Notes under the pieces: model-generated
Database searches by the model: none
Seen by the model: the letters and a program-made list of their open reading frames with translations, nothing else
What the model was told of the DNA's origin: nothing
In this document: positions 37,533-49,600 of the stretch, piece by piece
How positions within the stretch are numbered: the stretch's first letter is position 1
How the letters are laid out: each line of letters opens with the position of its first letter
Position numbers and translations under genes: made by a program
Source: Lingula anatina
Lineage: Eukaryota > Brachiopoda > Lingulata > Lingulida > Lingulidae
Assembly (NCBI RefSeq): GCF_001039355.2
Contig: NW_019774491.1
Location: forward strand, 388,630-452,629
Direction: 5' to 3'
Length of the DNA stretch: 64,000 nt

Positions 37533-40228
37533 CTATACATTTTAATAAGGGAAAACGTCAGACTTTACTATATATGTTTTTCTAGATATTTTAATTAAGT
37601 TACATATTCATTAACATTTCACATGAAATCTTTCAGCAGCATTGAAAGGTCATTCTGCATGGTTTTGTCCTCCACACAGCTGTATATAGGGCCAGCTGTA
37701 TACAGTGAAAGTCTTCAAATTGATTTTACATTACTATCCATCTCTTCTCCACTTGGTGCATGTATATCTGTATCAATTGTGTGCTCGTGTGCACAGTTTG
37801 TGGTCCACAGTTCATTCTGGTATCATAGAATGTTCTCACTTGTTTAAGTTGACTCTTATAAAAATCTTGTTTAGGCTCACATTTGGCCTTGCAGTTCACT
37901 GCCTCTATCTCTGTCCCCATTAAGTACTAGTAACTGTACATAAGACATTGAGTGCTATGAAGCCATAAGGTAAATAACAATTAAATACAGGCAATGATAC
38001 AGTTCAGGTACAAATTTACACTCAGTCTCAGAAACAATACTGTCAGTTAACCTCAGAGTCTCAACACTGGGGTCTTTATACTTTTAACTACTATTATAGT
38101 ATATTGTAGGCCCAGACAATTAACAACTTTTGCGCCTATTATGCACCATTGAATTTCCTTCTAATATTTCTGCTTTGTCATGGTATTCAATATTTATGCA
38201 ACATTAAGTAAAAAAGAACATAATTACACTGCAGCTGGATAGGTTAACTGTTTGCTTCGTTTTTTTTTACATACAAAAGATCTTACTACAGGTCCTTACT
38301 GAAATATATTTGATAATATTTCTGTTGCATGCAAAGAGTTGTTTATATTTGAACAGCACTTATATTTGACAATGCATGATAAACATGCATAAATACAATA
38401 TATACACACACAAATGCACACACACACACACACACAGATATTAATGTACTATACACATTTCCTTAAACCACACATGTAATGCTCATGCCTGATTCTGTCA
38501 TAAAATTTGCAAGTCATCATTACATATATACTAGTGCAATAAGCTGATACACTGTCAGAAATGTTTATCACATTTATGAATTACTATAATTAGTATTGAA
38601 ATCATTTTAAAAGTGAAAAGTTCATTGTTTCAAAATTACAAATAGGATGAAAACAAAAATATACAAAAAACTTCAACTTTTTTTGTAAACATAATTAAGA
38701 CATGCTGATCTGCAAAACCAACCTGTCTTTTTATAAAACAATATTTAGAAAATTTAAAATTATTCAAAATTTAGTGAATTTAGAATGAATCAAAACATGT
38801 TTTGGCAGTAATGGTGTGAACCAATACTTTGGATAGTGATTGTAACATCTACAGCAACAATTACATGGACAGAACATAGAATATATCAGAATATATATAC
38901 AGACACATAGAGTGACCTTATGTAATAATTAAATTCTCAAAAATTGAATGAACAACTGCATTTCTTAATGCTGATTGCTGTACAAGTAAAAAGTAGATGT
39001 TACAGTATCTATGGCTTAGGTTAATTCAAACAGTCTATTGAATTACATATATCAGAAAGGTGCCTGTCCTGATACAAGATTCCAAGTGTGCAATGCAATT
39101 ATTAACATGGACATATCAATACAATAGAATGTCCTGTGTTAGCCATCAAATTTCCCCTTCTGTGCAAAGACACCAAATCCCCATTCTATCATAGTCACGA
39201 TTCTTTTGAACTCACCACATTGCTATGTTAAACCTTAGCTATTATCCCTTCATAACTATATACAGACTTAGTGAAAGGAGGGACAAACACTTTATTGTCT
39301 GGGTTTACTGATGCATCTTATTAATTTTATATGTGACAATATAATAATTTCACAAAAATGTAAGACCTCACACACAAATAGAACTCAATTTTTCGCAGCA
39401 CAGTGTATACTCATGGACGAAGAGATGTTTATTTTAATAAAATTTAAAAATTGTTAAGCATTATATTACAAGAAGAAATTGTAATATTGTCTATGAATAA
39501 TTTGGTACATTGTACATGTACAGACACAGGAAATAGGTATTTATTGGGGGTAAATGAACTTCATATTTCTTCAGGCCATATTTAATTTGAGTCTTCTTAC
39601 ATAAAGAAAATTAATTTCAATTAAAATTACAAATTTTCACAAGCTAACATATATTGAATCAGTTTAGGAGGCACCAATACTCTGAATACAGGCTATTCAT
39701 CTTGGTAATGTTAAACAGCAACTTTACAAAAATTGCTTGGATACTGGCAACTTCCTTTACATTAACCAGTACCAAGTACATGTATTTTAAAAATAAATTA
39801 AAACAACCATTTTTTAAAAATACTGTTTCACATCATAAGAAAATAAATGCAGTTTGACAATTGTCATAACCAATAAGTTTTAAAAAATGTAATTCATATT
39901 CTGACACTGTGCACAGAATAGATACGGTGCAGTAGTGTTACGTAACTTAAGTGTTACTCATCATCTTCAACAAAATGAAATGTCTTAATTGGCCTTTTAA
40001 AATCGTGCTGCAGCCTTAGCATGAAAACAATCAAATTATCTGCAAGTCATTAACAAGGCATGAATGTAAATATCCCGATTAACTATGAATCGTCCAAAAT
40101 TGAGCAAAAGGGATTTTTCAAATTTAAAATAATGTTTTTAAAATCATTAAATACTACTCTTACTAGTAACCCGGTGCTTTAAATTACTGTACAGTACTGT
40201 AGCGCCGATCTTCATTTAGCACACTTAC
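37533..40228. other. G6PD intron 1
   Basis: Between the coding first exon and the inferred non-coding exon. AT-rich, with CA microsatellites at about 38400-38437. No exon or element could be supported. A further CA tract, in another G6PD intron, is at about 36820-36860. Confidence 0.6.
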
Positions 40229-40360
40229 CTTGGGCACCTCAATTAAATAAGCGGCTTTATTCCAATGTTATGAAGTGACAACCTCGGTCCACCGAGCACT
40301 TGAGCTGTCAATCACGTTAACACTGTCAACTATTACAAATTCAATTCAAATAGTGACTTG
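40229..40360 (-). other. G6PD: Probable non-coding first exon of G6PD
   Basis: On the minus strand a strong donor, CCCAAG|GTAAGTG, lies at 40229/40228. The sequence before it has no ATG and carries an in-frame stop relative to the next exon, as expected for a 5' UTR exon joined to 37532. The upstream limit is not visible; 40360 is a guess. Confidence 0.55.
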
Positions 40361-40632
40361 TTCCTGGTTTGCGGTGACAGTGGTGTAAAATGGGTGACGA
40401 AAATTAGGTTTGTAGGTCAAGCTCGTCTAAAATTTAGACGTAATTCGTGCATCTCACATGGAAACATGCCGTTTTCATTATACAGTAATAAAAGATATTC
40501 AAATATAATTTCCTTTGAATATTTAATATATTTTTCTCTATTTATATTTGAAACCTATACATGAATCGGAATCCAACTACATATAAATCAATTATATCAC
40601 TGCGCTACATTCCGGTCCATGTTTGTCTAGTC
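40361..40632. promoter_or_regulatory. Putative bidirectional promoter, G6PD and RCC1-propeller gene
   Basis: The two genes point away from each other with about 400 bases between the G6PD first-exon donor and the first ATG of the plus-strand gene. A shared promoter is therefore likely. I see no decisive core element; several AT-rich stretches and a few CpGs are present. Confidence 0.5.
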
Positions 40633-40677
40633 ATGGCGGCCAAAACAAAGCGTAGAGAAAATGTTTCCTCTGTTTGA
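40633..40677 (+). CDS. Upstream ORF overlapping the main start codon
   Basis: An ATG in strong context (gtcATGGCG) opens a 14-codon frame, MAAKTKRRENVSSV, and stops at 40675-40677. This runs past the main ATG at 40661 in another frame. If transcription starts upstream of it, it should lower initiation at 40661. Confidence 0.4.
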   Translation: MAAKTKRRENVSSV

Positions 40678-43600
40678 ACTAGCTAAAATATTGAAGTATG
40701 GTGGCTCGGGCAACGGGAGCAGCAGACAGAATGCAACTGTGAGACGATGTGCATGGAAAGAAGTTGGAGAAATGAGCCAGTTGGCTCTGTACTTCTCAAA
40801 CGGTAAGCTTTTATTGCAGGTGCCACCGATCAATGCAGGAACGTCATGTGACTTCATTTGTACGCCATACAAGTACTAAATAAATGTGCAAACGTAGTGT
40901 TCAGTGGAAAAATCGCTTTACTTTACGCATGGTATCATGGAAACTTCACAAGAAAAGATTATAAGATAAAAAGTGTAGAATTTTTTCATTTCTGTATTGG
41001 ATATCTTCTAGATACACATGTTTAATAATTATTTGTTATCTTACATTATACATCATAATCATTATACTCCTTAAGCAGTACTAGTACCATGCCATTACTG
41101 TTTACTTTTTTTTTTAATAATCTAGACATAAAAATGAATGATACATAGATGAAAATAAATATTCACTTTTCAAAAAGATTACCTGCTCCTGCGGTACTGT
41201 ATCAGAGGGCGCGCCCCAGTAGTACGCCAGATCCCATGGCTACCAGATCAACCCATTGTGGACCTTTGCTTTGATGCTACAGGCACATGGCTGCTAGTGA
41301 TCACAGTGAAGACACATCTCTTCATCATCCCTGTGCTCACTTTGATGGTCAGTAAACTGATAAGTATACCTGTTTTTGTGACCAGCTGAGCTTTGACATA
41401 TTATTCAAAAGGCCTCTATATGCTTCTATTTTTGAAGCCAAATCAAGAAAATTATGGCTATCAGAAGAATAGTAGATGATGTATAATAATTTTCAGACTG
41501 TTAGAATATGGTGAAGTTGATCAAAATATAAATAATTATTGTTATAAAAGTTCATTGTGCCTTTGTGCACATTAATCGTAAAACAATATAACATAATATT
41601 ACATAAAAAAGAAGTGCTTGAAATTAAACCAGTAATGTTAATCATGCTTAATGATACAAACAATGTTAAAGAAAAAAAAAAAGAAAAACAGAAGACATTC
41701 TGTGATGAAATAAAGCTCATCTGTGTAGAAAATGAGACTGGTATTTTGCCTGGTATTTTGCCTCATATTCTTCACATCAATCTATTGTGTATTGTAGAAC
41801 CCCAGTGCACATGTGAACCAGCTGTGGAAGACAGATGATGTGACAGAGATCAAACCAGTGCTGGGAAAGGGTAAAAGATATAAACTTGAATTTTGTAAGA
41901 AATTGTTATAGTGATGTCCTTACCAGGGCATGGGTACTAGTACCACACGTTTCTTTAATTTTGCATTGCAAAATTAAAAAAAAAAAAAAAGCAGAATTCT
42001 GATTTTATTTTAATTGAAAATAAAGTCATTGATTATTTTACAATGATGGTTTTATTTTCAATGCCATAACTATGGCATGTGTAAGAATTTTATCTATTGA
42101 AGCAGGGGTTGAATTAAGCGTAGCCAAGACCTACTCTTTAGCATCTTTGGTTTTGACTAGATGATAAACATTCTACAGCCACAAGTACACTACTTCAGGT
42201 AGCTGCAGTCCCACATGTAACCTGGACTGGTGGTATACTCTCAAGGATCATATAAATTAACAATATACACATTTGTCTACTTCAGGTGGCCGCAGTCCCA
42301 CATGTGTAACCTGGTGGTATACTCTCAGTGATCAGCACATTGCGGTGGTAGGAACACAGGTACGTATTCAGCAAGAGCTTGATCTTAAATATTGAAATCT
42401 CATTACCTCCGCCAAGGAGGTTATGTTTTCACCCCTGTTTGTCTGTCTGTCATCAACGTAACTCAAAAAGTTATGGACCGATTTTGATGAAATTTTCAGG
42501 AACTATCAGAAGTGGGCCGAGGAACAGATGATTAGTTTTTGGTGGTGGTGATCCGGATCAATAATCAATCAATAATCAATAATAATAAAAAATTGCTGCC
42601 TTGGCGGAGGTCTGCGCTCTCAGAGTGCTTTTCTAGTTCACTTTGATTTCAGTTTGGTGAATCCTCTTAGTAATTTTTATCCTAAATGTATAGGGGCCTG
42701 TTTAACCATTACGTTTTTTCCTTCTGTTCAACCACACCAGATTAAATTAAATTTCAGTTTTAGTTGCAATGGTAAATTGATCCAACAGCTCTTATAGCTA
42801 TAATGAAGTATTATTTTGTAACAATGGCTGGGTGAAACAGAACTTGTTTAGTCAGATCATTTCTAAATGTACGGTTCTGACAACATTTTAGGTGACCATA
42901 CACCACATTTTAGCCATGTTAGAGAACACATTTCTCATAGTAATGGTAACTTTTATCACACTTCTTAATCCAGCAAGGAGATATTTTATGTGTTGACCTA
43001 CTGCGTAATATAGTTTTGGGTGAGACATCTATCCCAGAAGGCATTGTGAAGATCGATCTTGTTCAGGATGATAGGCAGTCTGTTACCTATGCTCTGGTGA
43101 GATTTGGGGGGTATTTTGACAAGTCTTTTATTTTAAGAAATGATTTAATTTTATATAATATTTTCTCAATTAATGGTGTAAGTGAAAAGGATGTGCCTTT
43201 TCTAAAAAAAAAATTAATTTGACTTGTTTAATATAGTACTGTGAAAGTGGTACATTTGTAAAAATCTCAAAATACTCCAAAGAATTTTTTTTTATTTCCT
43301 TTCTCACAAGTATAACTGGCAGTTTACAAGATTTAGATCACACTATCATGAAATAAAACATTTTAAAGATAAACAGGAATGAAATCTCTACAATCAGGAG
43401 CATGATCTCCTTGTTGTATTAACTGGAGATCACAAATGAAAATGATATAATATATCAGGTCTGCTTTGAGTCCAGATCTCCACCAGGTCAGGGTCTCAGT
43501 GGAAACTGCTGTTAGAACAGAAGAACATGGAGATTCACTGGGTGGAAGATAGAGGTGTGCATGAACAGATGGATGGGAGACCTGTGTTACCTATCTATAA

Positions 43601-46600
43601 CTTTGTGAACCAGACAGGTGAGGAAAGGAAGACAACATTGAGGGAGGATAATCTAAAATTGAGTTATTCTTACTTGAAGACTAAGACTGCAGAATGAATA
43701 AATGAGTGGATTTTTATGTATTACATTGTAACTGTGATGTGACCTTTCTAGAACTTTATAAGCCAAACAGTAACATATGAAAATAATGATATGATAAAAA
43801 TTGTAACTACAAGAAAGTCTAGCTGTTTTTATAAACATGGTAACTGTTGTGTCCATACATAAAAAACTATGAAATTAATGTTGCATGAATCCATCTATTA
43901 TAAGTAGCTTTTAATTATTAGTACATGTGTATTTCAGTCTTTTGTTGGTCAAGCTCTGTATTGTGCTTCATGAAAGTATGTGCAGCCAAGGAAAACCTGG
44001 TGCATTTTCTTAGTTTCAGAGGAACTGTCCCACGACTTCATTCCTCTGAAATTCTACAATTTTGGTAAAGGAATCACTTTGTCAGCACAGTATGCCAGGG
44101 GAAGACACTTTGTGGCAGCACATGATTGTAAATCACAGACATATCAGGTAAGAAAAATTTCCTAAAAAAAAAGAATTTTGTTTGACTTAATTTTCTGGAA
44201 AAATGATATTATGCTGGATTTACAAATTAAGTAATAATTCATGTTTATTGATAGCTATTTTGTGGGTGTATTTGCTCAAAGATTTATGGAAAGTGTTCTG
44301 TTATTTAACTTGGTAATATCTGTAAGACTTGGCTTTTTTTTTTTTTATTAAGGCCACACTTTTTTATTTTTATGGATGACATCCTGCGCGCGCACCGATT
44401 TTCGTCCGTTCTCAAAAAAAAAAAAAANNNNNNNNNNNNNNNNNNNNNNNNNNNNNNNNNNNNNNNNNNNNNNNNNNNNNNNNNNNNNNNNNNNNNNNNN
44501 NNNNNNNNNNNNNNNNNNNNNNNNNNNNNNNNNNNNNNNNNNNNNNNNNNNNNNNNNNNNNNNNNNNNNNNNNNNNNNNNNNNNNNNNNNNNNNNNNNNN
44601 NNNNNNNNNNNNNNNNNNNNNNNNNNNNNNNNNNNNNNNNNNNNNNNNNNNNNNNNNNNNNNNNNNNNNNNNNNNNNNNNNNNNNNNNNNNNNNNNNNNN
44701 NNNNNNNNNNNNNNNNNNNNNNNNNNNNNNNNNNNNNNNNNNNNNNNNNNNNNNNNNNNNNNNNNNNNNNNNNNNNNNNNNNNNNNNNNNNNNNNNNNNN
44801 NNNNNNNNNNNNNNNNNNNNNNNNNNNNNNNNNNNNNNNNNNNNNNNNNNNNNNNNNNNNNNNNNNNNNNNNNNNNNNNNNNNNNNNNNNNNNNNNNNNN
44901 NNNNNNNNNNNNNNNNNNNNNNNNNNNNNNNNNNNNNNNNNNNNNNNNNNNNNNNNNNNNNNNNNNNNNNNNNNNNNNNNNNNNNNNNNNNNNNNNNNNN
45001 NNNNNNNNNNNNNNNNNNNNNNNNNNNNNNNNNNNNNNNNNNNNNNNNNNNNNNNNNNNNNNNNNNNNNNNNNNNNNNNNNNNNNNNNNNNNNNNNNNNN
45101 NNNNNNNNNNNNNNNNNNNNNNNNNNNNNNNNNNNNNNNNNNNNNNNNNNNNNNNNNNNNNNNNNNNNNNNNNNNNNNNNNNNNNNNNNNNNNNNNNNNN
45201 NNNNNNNNNNNNNNNNNNNNNNNNNNNNNNNNNNNNNNNNNNNNNNNNNNNNNNNNNNNNNNNNNNNNNNNNNNNNNNNNNNNNNNNNNNNNNNNNNNNN
45301 NNNNNNNNNNNNNNNNNNNNNNNNNNNNNNNNNNNNNNNNNNNNNNNNNNNNNNNNNNNNNNNNNNNNNNNNNNGGTAAAATTTGTGTTTCCAGCTGTGT
45401 ACTGACAGCATTCCTTTACTTAAGCAGCCTTTTTTTTTTTTGGACTTTTTTTTTTTTTTTTTTTTGCCCTCTCGCACCGATTTCGGTGTCCCCAGAGGAT
45501 GTCATCCATAAAAATAAACAAGTGTGGCCTAAACATTGTTACTTCGTTTATATGTTGTATACGATGTAAGATGAAAATAGAACATTGTCCATCTTATAAT
45601 AATTACTTTTGCTGCTTTATTATAAATGATAATAATTTTCCATCTACAGGTTTATGACAGTAATTTAGAGCACAACCCCCTGTTTGTGTATAAGATTCCA
45701 GCAAACACAGAAAATTTACTCCTGACAGACAAGCTCATGTTCATGACCCAGATGGCTGATGGGAAAACACAGCTGATGCTCTTGTCCAATCAGATGTCAG
45801 AGACTTCCCTTGACGATCATATAGTAAGTTCCCAGTATATCCAAATACAAAAATATGCAGGCCCATAGCCAGGGGGGGGGGGGGTTCGAAAGAACTGCCT
45901 CTTTTGTCAGGAAAAGGTCCATTTTGGGTAAAATTTTATCTAGGTACACATACAGGGTAAGTTTCATTGTAAAAGGTCCACTTTTTCAGAAAAAAAACCC
46001 CTGTTGAATTTTCTGGCTACGGGCTTGATATGGTTCATGCTAAATAAATATTTTGATACACAAGAAAGGCATGCAGTGAATGCAACTTATTATGATTGAT
46101 TCAGAATCCAAATTATTTTGTTCAAATTGTTTTTCTTCAAATAGCGAGCTTTCATTTACATCTCATTTTTTTCAAAGGGAATTTATATAATAATTGCACT
46201 TTTATATTTTCTTTACTAGAACTTTAACAAGGATGCCATAGTCCAGGCCTTTGGATTTCCAGCAAGTGAAAGCATTGTGGCAGTTTTTAAGAGATCTTAT
46301 CCCTTTTACTGGCATGAAAAGCGGGAAGAGGAGCTCTTGCAGAAGTCCGCCTCTGCATCCAGCAGGGAGTTTGTTAAGAAAGATGAAAAATTGGCCACAG
46401 ATGCAAACAAAAGAAGATCAGGTGGCACATCCCAAGAGAAACCCAAGTCTGAGCTTGAGGCTGTAGAGCTAAGTGCTGCCTACAGTATCCAGATATCAAC
46501 CCACACTGTGTTGGATGGTTGTATTGTGGTAACACAGGATGGGGCTTATGAATGCAGACCCAGGTAATGCTAATAACAGAGTAATACATGACTGTATTGA

Positions 46601-49600
46601 CTTGTGGCAGTGCCAGTTATATGTAACTGTAATTAGGTTGGTCATCATACATGTATTTTGTGGCATATTTGAACAAAGGGTTTAAAATAAAAGCTATTTA
46701 AATCTATTTAATTCTGCCAGCAAGACATTTAGACTTTAGTTATGCAATTAATACTTGACACATGCCCAGAATAAACTTAAGGCCACAGAGAATACAATGG
46801 AATAATTTGTATGTTCTAGGGTATCTCCAGAGAGGTATTTCCTGGACTTAGCGCTCACGACCTCGGACTCCCACCAGACGGAGCTGCTGGGCATCATGCT
46901 GAGCTTGGACATCAACATGCTCTATGAGCTGGCTGCAGAGTACAGGCTGGCCAGGGGGGACTTTGTACATTCTATTAGGTTGTACCAGTTGTCCAAGGTA
47001 CTGGATGTAAAGAATTCTTAACAAATATGTATATCTGTTCATTTTGTTTTATATTTCACTCAGCAGAGTTTGGAATAAATGACAATTTCTCTTTTCACAA
47101 AAAATTTTCTATTAAAATGAATGACTATTTCTCTTTTCACAAAAATTTTTCTATGAAAATGAATATAAAGCTTTTGGGATATAGTGTTCATCAAAATTAT
47201 TATATAAATAATTTCAGCATAACATTCTATTCTGCCACATAATAAAGGTTAAAACATTTTCAGTGTCCATACATCAAGAGAGTTGCCAACTTTGCCCACT
47301 ACGGCCGCATCCCAGAGGTCATGAACTATCTGAAACAGGTTCTTGGTAATCGGAGCTTGGATCTGAACACGTCGGAGAAGAAGCAGCTGGCGGACATGGC
47401 ACTCCACTGTTATGTGCACCAGATAGTGACATCCAATGGGAAGGACAAGGGTCTTGTTCAGGCACTCAGGTATTCTGTGTGACAGTTAAGAGATCTTGAG
47501 ATGGTACACAGATGTTTGTTATGAATATTTTTGAGACTACGGCCGTAAGTGCTATGTATTTCGAAAATACTTCCATGGACAGAGTAAGTAGAAGTGGTCT
47601 ACTATAAAACACAGCTTGTTATTCTTGGTTCATTTACTGGAAAGAAGGATGTTTGTACAATTTAGTGTTCTTGCAGTTCTTTTAAGAATTAAAATTCTAA
47701 CTCACAATTAATTTTCCTGATTTTGGACTAATATTTAAATGAAAACTACTGGCAGTCTAAGATTTAGGAATTTCAGTATTCATTTTAAGACCTTTGGAAA
47801 AAAAGAAATATCATAACAGAACTACTTTCAGGGACTTCTTGCTGAGCAGTTTCTCCTATGATGAGATGACTGCTCTCACCTTGCTGTCAATGCACAACTT
47901 GATGGACTTGCTCTTTGAACTGGCCAAGGTAGGATAATGTTTTAAGTTACAGACATGGAAGTCAAAACACCCTTAAGTTTGTTAAAGGAAGTCAAAATAT
48001 CCTCTTTTTTTGGAGTCGTATTTTAGATAAAGCATCTGCCTTTCAATGCTATAGCTTTTCTATTATCAGAGAGTTTATTACAGATACTTTATGAAATACA
48101 GTGAAATCAGCTAAGAGTAAGCCTTTCAATGCTATAGCTTTTCTAATATCAGAGAGTTTATTACAGATACTTTATGAAATACAGTGAAATCAGCTAAGAG
48201 TAAGCCTTTCAATGCTATAGCTTTTCTATTATCAGAGAGTTTATTACAGATACTTTATGAAATACAGTGAAATCAGCTAAGTGAACCATGATGAAATCCC
48301 AGTGGATTTTTTAAAAAATGAAATGGTGCCCTTGATTATGGAGTTGACAGTGCTGTGTGTTTTCAGAGTCGTGGTCTGATAGGAGATGCCTTGGAGCTGC
48401 TGGTCCAGCAGGGTCATGTGACCTTCACCACCCCACAGCTGGACATCCTGGCTCAGAAGGGAGTGTCCATACATCTAGCCAGGGTCAGAGATGGTGAATA
48501 ATTATTTAAAATTCTTTCTGGAAAGAAATGTTTTTAATATATTCTCTCTTTAAGAAATTATAGTTTTTGACAGATTCATTTGATAAATCTCTCTTTTGAA
48601 TGCACATAAAATGTAGTGAATGGAAGATGCCTTTCTGCCAATTATTTACCTATAAAAGTGGATTAAATTTTTCCAATTGCCCCCAAGTCTGCACACAAGA
48701 GCATACATTTCAGGGGACTAAACTTTTTGAGTAAACTAAGTGTAAAATGTTTTTAATTACTTTATTAATGTATTCTCACCATATGATATATTGAGAGTCT
48801 CAAAACATTTGCTCTATAGGTACTTTCTTAAGGTGCATGTCAACAGAAGACTTTGTCAACTTTCTTCTGGAGAAACCTCAGCTGGCCATGCAGTTCGTGC
48901 CTCAGCTGTCCATTGCTTTGTCCAGTATGGACTTGAACACACTGCTGCAGGTGGCTCAGCTGTTTGACCCTTCCAAACAAGTGGTCAGAGAGATAATGGC
49001 CAAAGAACTGGACAACGAGGGATGGGGGAGGAGGAAGAACAGGAGGTGCTGTAAAATATTGTTCTCTACTTTCTCACTCTCAATGTGTATTAAGCACTTT
49101 TCCACAGCTTTATTTATTAATTTCATTACAACTTTTGTCATACAAAAATGTTATGTTTAATTAAATATAATTTCACTTGAACAGACTAGATTATTGACCA
49201 TAATAGTAGTTGAATTTTATTTCTTATGTGATTATTTCCAGTTTAAGTTAAAGTGCACTGTTGTCATTTCCTTGCAGATCCCATAGTGTATCCAGCATGT
49301 CATCTTTCATGTCCTCTGTATCTTCAATGAGTGATCACAGCGAGAGTGCTGGAGTAAGTGTTAGCTATTTCAGTCATAGAATACATATGATCTTCTGTAA
49401 ATTTCATGTAAAAAATTCCAAAACATTTGTATTTATTTATTAGGAGCAAACAAATTTTAATGTACAATTTATATTATTTGTTTAAAGGACATCCAGATGC
49501 AAGAATCATGGAGGGATTTTTAAGTAGATTAGATGTCTTTGCCGCATTTTAAACTGCAAATCAACCATACAGTGTTATATTTTGCAAAGTAAATTTTATA

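Noticed and set aside
37481-37540. Upstream ATG of G6PD at 37540
   Set aside because: A good acceptor (aaaatgtatag) overlaps it, and a non-coding exon with a strong donor is found upstream, so it is probably intron. MSTQMKNPF fits the family length.
42401-42640. Coding exon in the CCTCCGCCAAGG repeat
   Set aside because: No open frame in phase with the gene, and the ends are inverted repeats of a dispersed element.
43459-43500. Apparent frameshift in the RCC1 gene
   Set aside because: Reading from the AG at 43457-43458 gives a stop, but using the AG at 43474-43475 gives an in-phase exon (ISTRSGSQWKLLLEQ) that fits both neighbours.
44305-45569. Long open frames of about 335-397 codons
   Set aside because: They run through the N gap and contain only unknown residues; the flanks are homopolymers.
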